Source: Streptomyces sp. NBC_00358
GTDB lineage: Bacteria > Actinomycetota > Actinomycetes > Streptomycetales > Streptomycetaceae
NCBI RefSeq assembly: GCF_036099295.1
Contig: NZ_CP107976.1
Coordinates: 1,736,001 to 1,800,000 of the forward strand
Length of the DNA stretch: 64,000 bases
Reading direction: 5' to 3'
Shown here: piece after piece, positions 60,652 through 64,000 of the stretch
Position numbering within the stretch: the stretch's first letter is position 1
Layout: every line of letters starts with the position of its first letter
The notes under the pieces: model-generated
Database searches by the model: none
Seen by the model: the letters and a program-made list of their open reading frames with translations, nothing else
What the model was told of the DNA's origin: nothing
Program-made: the position numbers and the translations under genes

Positions 60652-60698
60652 CGGCCGGGTGGAGTGCCCCTCCGCTCAAGGGGTACCCCACCCGGCCG
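60652..60698. terminator. hairpin with 11-bp outer and 5-bp inner stem
   Basis: CGGCCGGGTGG (60652-60662) pairs with 60688-60698. Inside it, CCCCT pairs with AGGGG. It is placed to end transcripts from the left or leftward read-through from the TetR gene. Confidence 0.6.
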
Positions 60699-60739
60699 GG
60701 GGGTGCGCGCCGCCCCCGTCCCCACGGTGCGGCGCGTTA

Positions 60740-60776
60740 CAGGCCGACGTCCGGTCATCCCGCGGACGTCGGCCTG
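60740..60776. terminator. 14-bp perfect hairpin after the TetR gene
   Basis: The arm 60740-60753 pairs exactly with 60763-60776 around a nine-base loop, four bases beyond the TetR stop. Confidence 0.75.
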
Positions 60777-60780
60777 AGTC

Positions 60781-61398
60781 TCAGGTGAGGCCGAGAGTCG
60801 GCAGGACGACCGCCTCCACGAAGCGTGTGAGATACGCCGCGTCGGCGTACTGGCCCTCCAGCAGGGGGCGCACGCGCAGGACGCCGAGCATCTGGGCCGG
60901 AATGAACTCCAGCGCCGGATGACCCGCGTCGACCTCGCCGCGCTCGACGCCCCGGCCGACCATCTGCCGCAGCTCGGCGACCTCGGGTTCGACGAGCGCG
61001 TCGCGGAGCGCCTGCTGGAGCTCCTTGTCCTGCATCACGGCATTGCCGAGGCCCTGCAGCAACTGCGTGTTGTCCCGGGCCGACCATTCGCCAGCGGCCC
61101 TGGCCGCCTCGCGCAGGTCTCCGGCGAGCGAGCCGGTGTCGATCCCCGTGAACCGCGGACAGCGGTTGTTGCGCAGCGCGGCGGCCACGAACTGGGGCTT
61201 CGTCCTCCACTGCCGGTAGAGCGTGGACTTGCTGCACCGGGTGCTGGCGGCGACGCCCTCCATGGTGAGCGCCTCGTAGCCGCATTCCCGGATCTGTTCG
61301 AGCACGGCGTCGTAGAACTCCTGCTCACGCTCCGGCGTGATCTTGGAGCGGCGCGAGGCGACGACCGTCTCCGGTCCGTCCGCGGCCTGCGACGTCAT
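60781..61398 (-). CDS. TetR family transcriptional regulator
   Basis: 205 residues. The HTH REQEFYDAVLEQIRECGYEALTMEGVAASTRCSKSTLYRQWRTKPQFVAAAL is typical, with a helical ligand-binding domain after it. ATG 61398 is set by GAGGAGAAG. An operator array with five CGTATCG-type sites covers the divergent promoter region to the PAP2 and transporter genes. It is therefore probably a local repressor of itself and of that operon. The ligand is unknown. Confidence 0.88.
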   Translation of the reverse strand: MTSQAADGPETVVASRRSKITPEREQEFYDAVLEQIRECGYEALTMEGVAASTRCSKSTLYRQWRTKPQFVAAALRNNRCPRFTGIDTGSLAGDLREAARAAGEWSARDNTQLLQGLGNAVMQDKELQQALRDALVEPEVAELRQMVGRGVERGEVDAGHPALEFIPAQMLGVLRVRPLLEGQYADAAYLTRFVEAVVLPTLGLT

Positions 61399-61447
61399 GG
61401 CGCTTCTCCTCGCTCGATCCGGTGGATGCCGGTGCGGTCTTGCGCCC

Positions 61448-61523
61448 AGTGTAATCGATACGGGAGGGTACCGGTACGCATCCGTATCGGTACCCTTGCG
61501 TATCGGTACACTGCCGTATCGAT
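61448..61523. promoter_or_regulatory. five-site CGTATCG operator array with mirrored -10 elements
   Basis: CGTATCG occurs in direct orientation at 61483, 61499 and 61515, exactly 16 bases apart. It is inverted (CGATACG) at 61456-61462. A palindromic GTACCGGTAC (61468-61477) completes five sites. TACACT occurs as -10 on the minus strand (61453-61448, towards tetR) and on the plus strand (61507-61512, towards the PAP2 gene). One repressor could close both directions. Confidence 0.65.
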
Positions 61524-61630
61524 GAGCCTCGGACAGGATCCGCACCTCCCGCGCAGGGAGGCCGAACGGAGCCTGTCCCGGGCTCACCGCGCACCACTGG
61601 ACACCAGACCGTCAGCAAGGGGGCCGGGGG

Positions 61631-62581
61631 ATGGATTCCCGAACCGAGCCTGCAGATTCCGCATCCGAGTCCGCGACAGAACCGGAGCCGCCCGACGCGG
61701 CCATACCCGCGGCCGCGTCACGCCACGCGGCCGGACAGGCGCACCCGAAACCGCGTCCGGGCCCGCACACCCTGGCGGACGCGTTCCCCGGACCGGGCCG
61801 GGACGACACCGCGGCACGCCCGCCGCTCCTGCGCGAGCTGCTGCTCGTCGTCGGGCTCTTCGTCGTCTACAAGGCCGGCCGTCTGCTGGCCACCGGCCAC
61901 ACCGACGAGGCCTTCGCCAACGCGCACCGCGTGTGGGGCTGGGAAAGGTCCCTGCACCTGCCCGGCGAGGGCTCGGTGCAGACCACGCTGCTGCACAGTG
62001 ACGCGCTCGTGCACCTCGCGAACACCTACTACGCGACGGTCCACTTCCCGGCCACCGTCGCCTTCCTGGTCTGGCTGTATCTGCGGCGGCCGGCGCACTA
62101 CGTGTGGGCGCGCCGGGTCCTCGCCCTGGTCACCGCCGCCGCCCTGGTCGGGCACCTCACCTTCCCGCTCGCACCGCCGCGGATGCTCGCCGAGACGGGT
62201 CTCGTCGACACCGGCCAGGTGTACGGGCCCACGGTGTACGGGGCCCACCCGGCGACCGACGCGTTGGCGAACCAGTTCGCGGCGATGCCGTCGCTGCACT
62301 TCGGCTGGGCGCTGATGGTCGCGATCGGCCTGATCGCGACGACCCGGTCGCGCCTGCGCGTGCTGTGGCTGCTGCACCCGCTGCTCACCCTGCTGGTGAT
62401 CGTCGGCACGGCGAACCACTACTGGCTCGACGCGGTCGTCGCCACCGCGCTGCTCTGCGTCGCCCTCGCGGTGGTCCACCCGCCGCACCGCACGGTGACG
62501 GCCTCGAAACGGCACCCGAGGAACGAGCGCCCCGTGACACCCGTACAGGACCGGCCCGAACTCGTGGGAGCGGGGCGATGA
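61631..62581 (+). CDS. PAP2 superfamily phosphatase, membrane protein
   Basis: 316 residues. The first 65 residues are a charged cytoplasmic tail. About five membrane helices follow. The active-site motifs are MPSLHFGWAL (His of motif 2) and TANHYWLDAVV (His and Asp of motif 3), the form found in inositol-phosphoceramide synthase-like PAP2 proteins. It probably removes or transfers a phosphate group on a lipid. Its stop overlaps the start of the transporter gene as ATGA. Confidence 0.85.
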   Translation: MDSRTEPADSASESATEPEPPDAAIPAAASRHAAGQAHPKPRPGPHTLADAFPGPGRDDTAARPPLLRELLLVVGLFVVYKAGRLLATGHTDEAFANAHRVWGWERSLHLPGEGSVQTTLLHSDALVHLANTYYATVHFPATVAFLVWLYLRRPAHYVWARRVLALVTAAALVGHLTFPLAPPRMLAETGLVDTGQVYGPTVYGAHPATDALANQFAAMPSLHFGWALMVAIGLIATTRSRLRVLWLLHPLLTLLVIVGTANHYWLDAVVATALLCVALAVVHPPHRTVTASKRHPRNERPVTPVQDRPELVGAGR

Positions 62582-63594
62582 ATCCGACACTCGCCGCCGT
62601 CGTCCTGTCCCTCTTCTCCGCCGTCGCCTATGCCTCCGCGGCCGTCGCCCAGGAGCGGCTCGCCGCCCGGTCGGACGGATCGGGCACGCTGCGCCTGCTG
62701 GCCCGCGGCGCCTGGTGGGGGTCGGTGACGCTGAACGCCTCGGCCGCGCTGCTGCATGTCGCGGCCCTCAGGTACGGAACCCTGACGCTGGTCCAGCCGC
62801 TCGGGGCGCTCACCCTCGTGGCGGCGGTGCCCCTGGGTGCCCGGGTCGCCGGTCGCCGGGTCAGCCCGGTCGAATGGCGCGGCACCGCGCTCACCCTGAT
62901 CGGCCTCGCCGCCCTGCTCGTCACGGCGTCCGGGCCCGAGCCCGACGACGTGCTCAGCCTGCCGCAGGCGCTGGCCGTCGCGGGAACGACCGCCGTACTC
63001 ATCGGCGGGCTGGCCCGCGGTGCCCGCCCCGGTCTGCGGCACGCGACCGCCTCCGGGTTCGCCTCGGGCGTGGCGTCGGCTCTCACCCAGACCGTGACGG
63101 TGGCCGCGACGGACCGTTCGGATTCCCTGCCGAGCGCCGAGGTCGTCGCGGTGGCGCTGCTCGTGGCGGTCTTCGCGGCGGGCGGACTGCTGCTGTCTCA
63201 GATCGCCTACCAGGGCGGACTCGGCGCCCCGCTGGCCGTCGTGACGCTCGCGAACCCGCTCGCCGCGGCGGTGATCGGCCTGTCCCTGCTCGGTGAACGA
63301 CTGCAGGGCGGCGCGACGGGCCTGCTGCTCGCGTTCGCGGGAGCCTCGATCGCCGGCTGGGGTGTGGTGACCCTGTCCCGTTCGGCGCCCGAACCGGCCG
63401 CGATCCCGGCGGACGCATCGCCGGACGGCTCGCTGGGCGCCTCGCTGGACGGCCGGGCGGGCGTCTTCGCGGACGCCCTGGCCGACGACGACCACCCGGT
63501 CGCCGCGGTGCTGGCACTCGAAGCGGGATCGGCGGCGTACGAACCCTCGTTGGTGCCCCAGCAGCCCAACTCGGGCCATTTGACGTCACTGTAG
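62578..63594 (+). CDS. DMT superfamily (EamA/NIPA-like) membrane transporter
   Basis: 338 residues, about nine to ten helices in two halves. The first half contains LFSAVAYASAAVAQERLAA and ALRYGTLTLVQPLGALTLVAAVPLGARVAGR. The second has SQIAYQGGLGAPLAVVTLANPLAAAVIGLSLLGERLQGG, the DMT signature at the end of the repeat. The last 70 residues form a soluble tail. NIPA-like members move Mg2+ or other substrates; the substrate is not known here. It is translationally coupled to the PAP2 gene. Confidence 0.83.
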   Translation: MNPTLAAVVLSLFSAVAYASAAVAQERLAARSDGSGTLRLLARGAWWGSVTLNASAALLHVAALRYGTLTLVQPLGALTLVAAVPLGARVAGRRVSPVEWRGTALTLIGLAALLVTASGPEPDDVLSLPQALAVAGTTAVLIGGLARGARPGLRHATASGFASGVASALTQTVTVAATDRSDSLPSAEVVAVALLVAVFAAGGLLLSQIAYQGGLGAPLAVVTLANPLAAAVIGLSLLGERLQGGATGLLLAFAGASIAGWGVVTLSRSAPEPAAIPADASPDGSLGASLDGRAGVFADALADDDHPVAAVLALEAGSAAYEPSLVPQQPNSGHLTSL

Positions 63595-63639
63595 GCACGG
63601 ACGCGCGTGCGGCCGGGGAAGTACCGGCGCACGCAAGAA

Positions 63640-63700
63640 CGAGGAGCCGGCTCGCGCGAGAGCGAAGAGCCGGGTCACGCACGAGCGAGGAGCCGGCTCG
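63640..63700. repeat. three 23-base tandem repeats
   Basis: CGAGGAGCCGGCTCG at 63640-63654, CGAAGAGCCGGGTCA at 63663-63677 and CGAGGAGCCGGCTCG at 63686-63700. They are spaced exactly 23 bases apart with related flanks. They lie between the transporter stop and its terminator. Each unit contains the palindrome GAGCCGGCTC or a variant. Confidence 0.65.
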
Positions 63701-63721
63701 TACGCCGGGCCGGAACATGCG

Positions 63722-63759
63722 GGAAGGGCGGTCGCGGAGAGATCCGCGACCGCCCTTCC
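63722..63759. terminator. 16-bp perfect bidirectional hairpin
   Basis: The arm 63722-63737 pairs exactly with 63744-63759 around AGAGAT. It is placed between the transporter gene and the convergent scramblase-like gene. Confidence 0.85.
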
Positions 63760-63775
63760 GTGCAAGCGCCTCCGG

Positions 63776-64000
63776 TCAGCCCAGGCCGCGGGAATCCTGC
63801 TTGAGCGCCGTGTCGACGGTCAGCGCCGTCGCGACCACCAGGCTCAGCAGCGGCTCGGGGAGCTGGAAGTGGATCTGCAGGACGTAGTTGTCCGCGGTCG
63901 TGAACATCGTCTTGGCGAGGCCTTCCCAGGTCTTCGTGATCCGGGCCACCTCGTTCTCCGACTGGTCGACGATCGCGAAGTTCCAGGCACGCCAGTTCTC
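63776..64000 (-). CDS. phospholipid scramblase / LURP-one-like protein, C-terminal part
   Basis: The last 74 residues of a gene that continues past the right edge. VARITKTWEGLAKTMFTTADNYVLQIHFQLPEP and LVVATALTVDTALKQDSRG are the conserved end of the Tubby-like scramblase-related family frequent in Streptomyces. Only this part can be judged. The function of bacterial members is unclear. Confidence 0.75.
   Translation of the reverse strand, partial: ENWRAWNFAIVDQSENEVARITKTWEGLAKTMFTTADNYVLQIHFQLPEPLLSLVVATALTVDTALKQDSRGLG

Larger units (their letters stand above)
60323..60780. other. 458-base intergenic region ending in two hairpins
   Basis: The first 330 bases hold nothing I can name. The end contains the terminator pair at 60652-60698 and 60740-60776. 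Coding is not supported. Confidence 0.5.

Overview
The window is chromosomal DNA of a Streptomyces (high-GC actinobacterium). GC content is about 72 percent and third codon positions are almost always G or C. Actinomycete-restricted families are present: an SsgA-like sporulation protein, a WhiB-like protein, the fused PcaL enzyme and the SCO6745-type family. Many genes appear leaderless, with a TAnnnT -10 element six to eight bases before the start codon. From memory (not checked by search), gene order resembles the S. coelicolor interval from about SCO6754 down to SCO6696. I see no rRNA, tRNA, CRISPR array, insertion sequence, integrase or phage genes, so this reads as stable core or arm chromosome.

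Layout. 1-5.9 kb: nucleotidyltransferase and CDP-alcohol phosphotransferase operon with a PHO-box-like repeat, a UDP-glucose 4-epimerase-like gene, a Zn exporter with a Zur-box-like site, IPP isomerase and an RsbW-like ATPase. 6-12 kb: a crotonase-fold protein, an SCO6745-type protein, the RNA-binding protein Tex and an ABC-F ATPase. 12.5-20 kb: an oxidoreductase-like protein, D-amino-acid oxidase, two divergent secreted peptidases, a PfkB kinase and a macrodomain protein. 20-29 kb: amino-acid permease, MerR regulator, a truncated ThDP-enzyme gene and a four-gene acyl-CoA catabolic operon read leftward from 28.7 to 22.9 kb. 29-36 kb: YjbR protein, saccharopine-reductase-like protein, endonuclease V, an HTH-DUF3887 regulator with two operator boxes, a secreted beta-propeller, SsgD, a PEP-mutase-like enzyme and a GPP34 protein. 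36-46 kb: a second ABC-F gene with a structured leader, DDAH, acyl-ACP desaturase, WhiB-like, VOC and LacI proteins, a divergent NHEJ polymerase and ligase pair, and a DUF3048 lipoprotein. 46.4-53.6 kb: the complete protocatechuate (beta-ketoadipate) operon pcaIJFHGBL with its divergent MarR repressor gene pcaV. 53.8-64 kb: a large AAA ATPase, a DUF2510 protein, a membrane-anchored Mrr nuclease, an MmpS-like protein, a TetR regulator with a five-site operator array, a PAP2 phosphatase coupled to a DMT-type transporter, and the end of a scramblase-like gene.

How the genes work together. The pca operon takes protocatechuate to succinyl-CoA and acetyl-CoA: PcaGH cleaves the ring, PcaB and PcaL process the lactone, PcaIJ adds CoA and PcaF performs thiolysis. 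The 22.9-28.7 kb operon encodes a full beta-oxidation round plus a family III CoA-transferase.

The most interesting signals are regulatory. Four unrelated genes (tex, the macrodomain gene, a yjbR gene and a VOC gene) each have a TGTCRGTG-N8-(-10) element, the signature of RecA-independent, PafBC-type DNA-damage promoters. The second ABC-F gene has a leader with a 20-codon open reading frame and two mutually exclusive pairings around its Shine-Dalgarno site. The HTH-DUF3887 gene and the TetR gene each sit next to clustered operator repeats.
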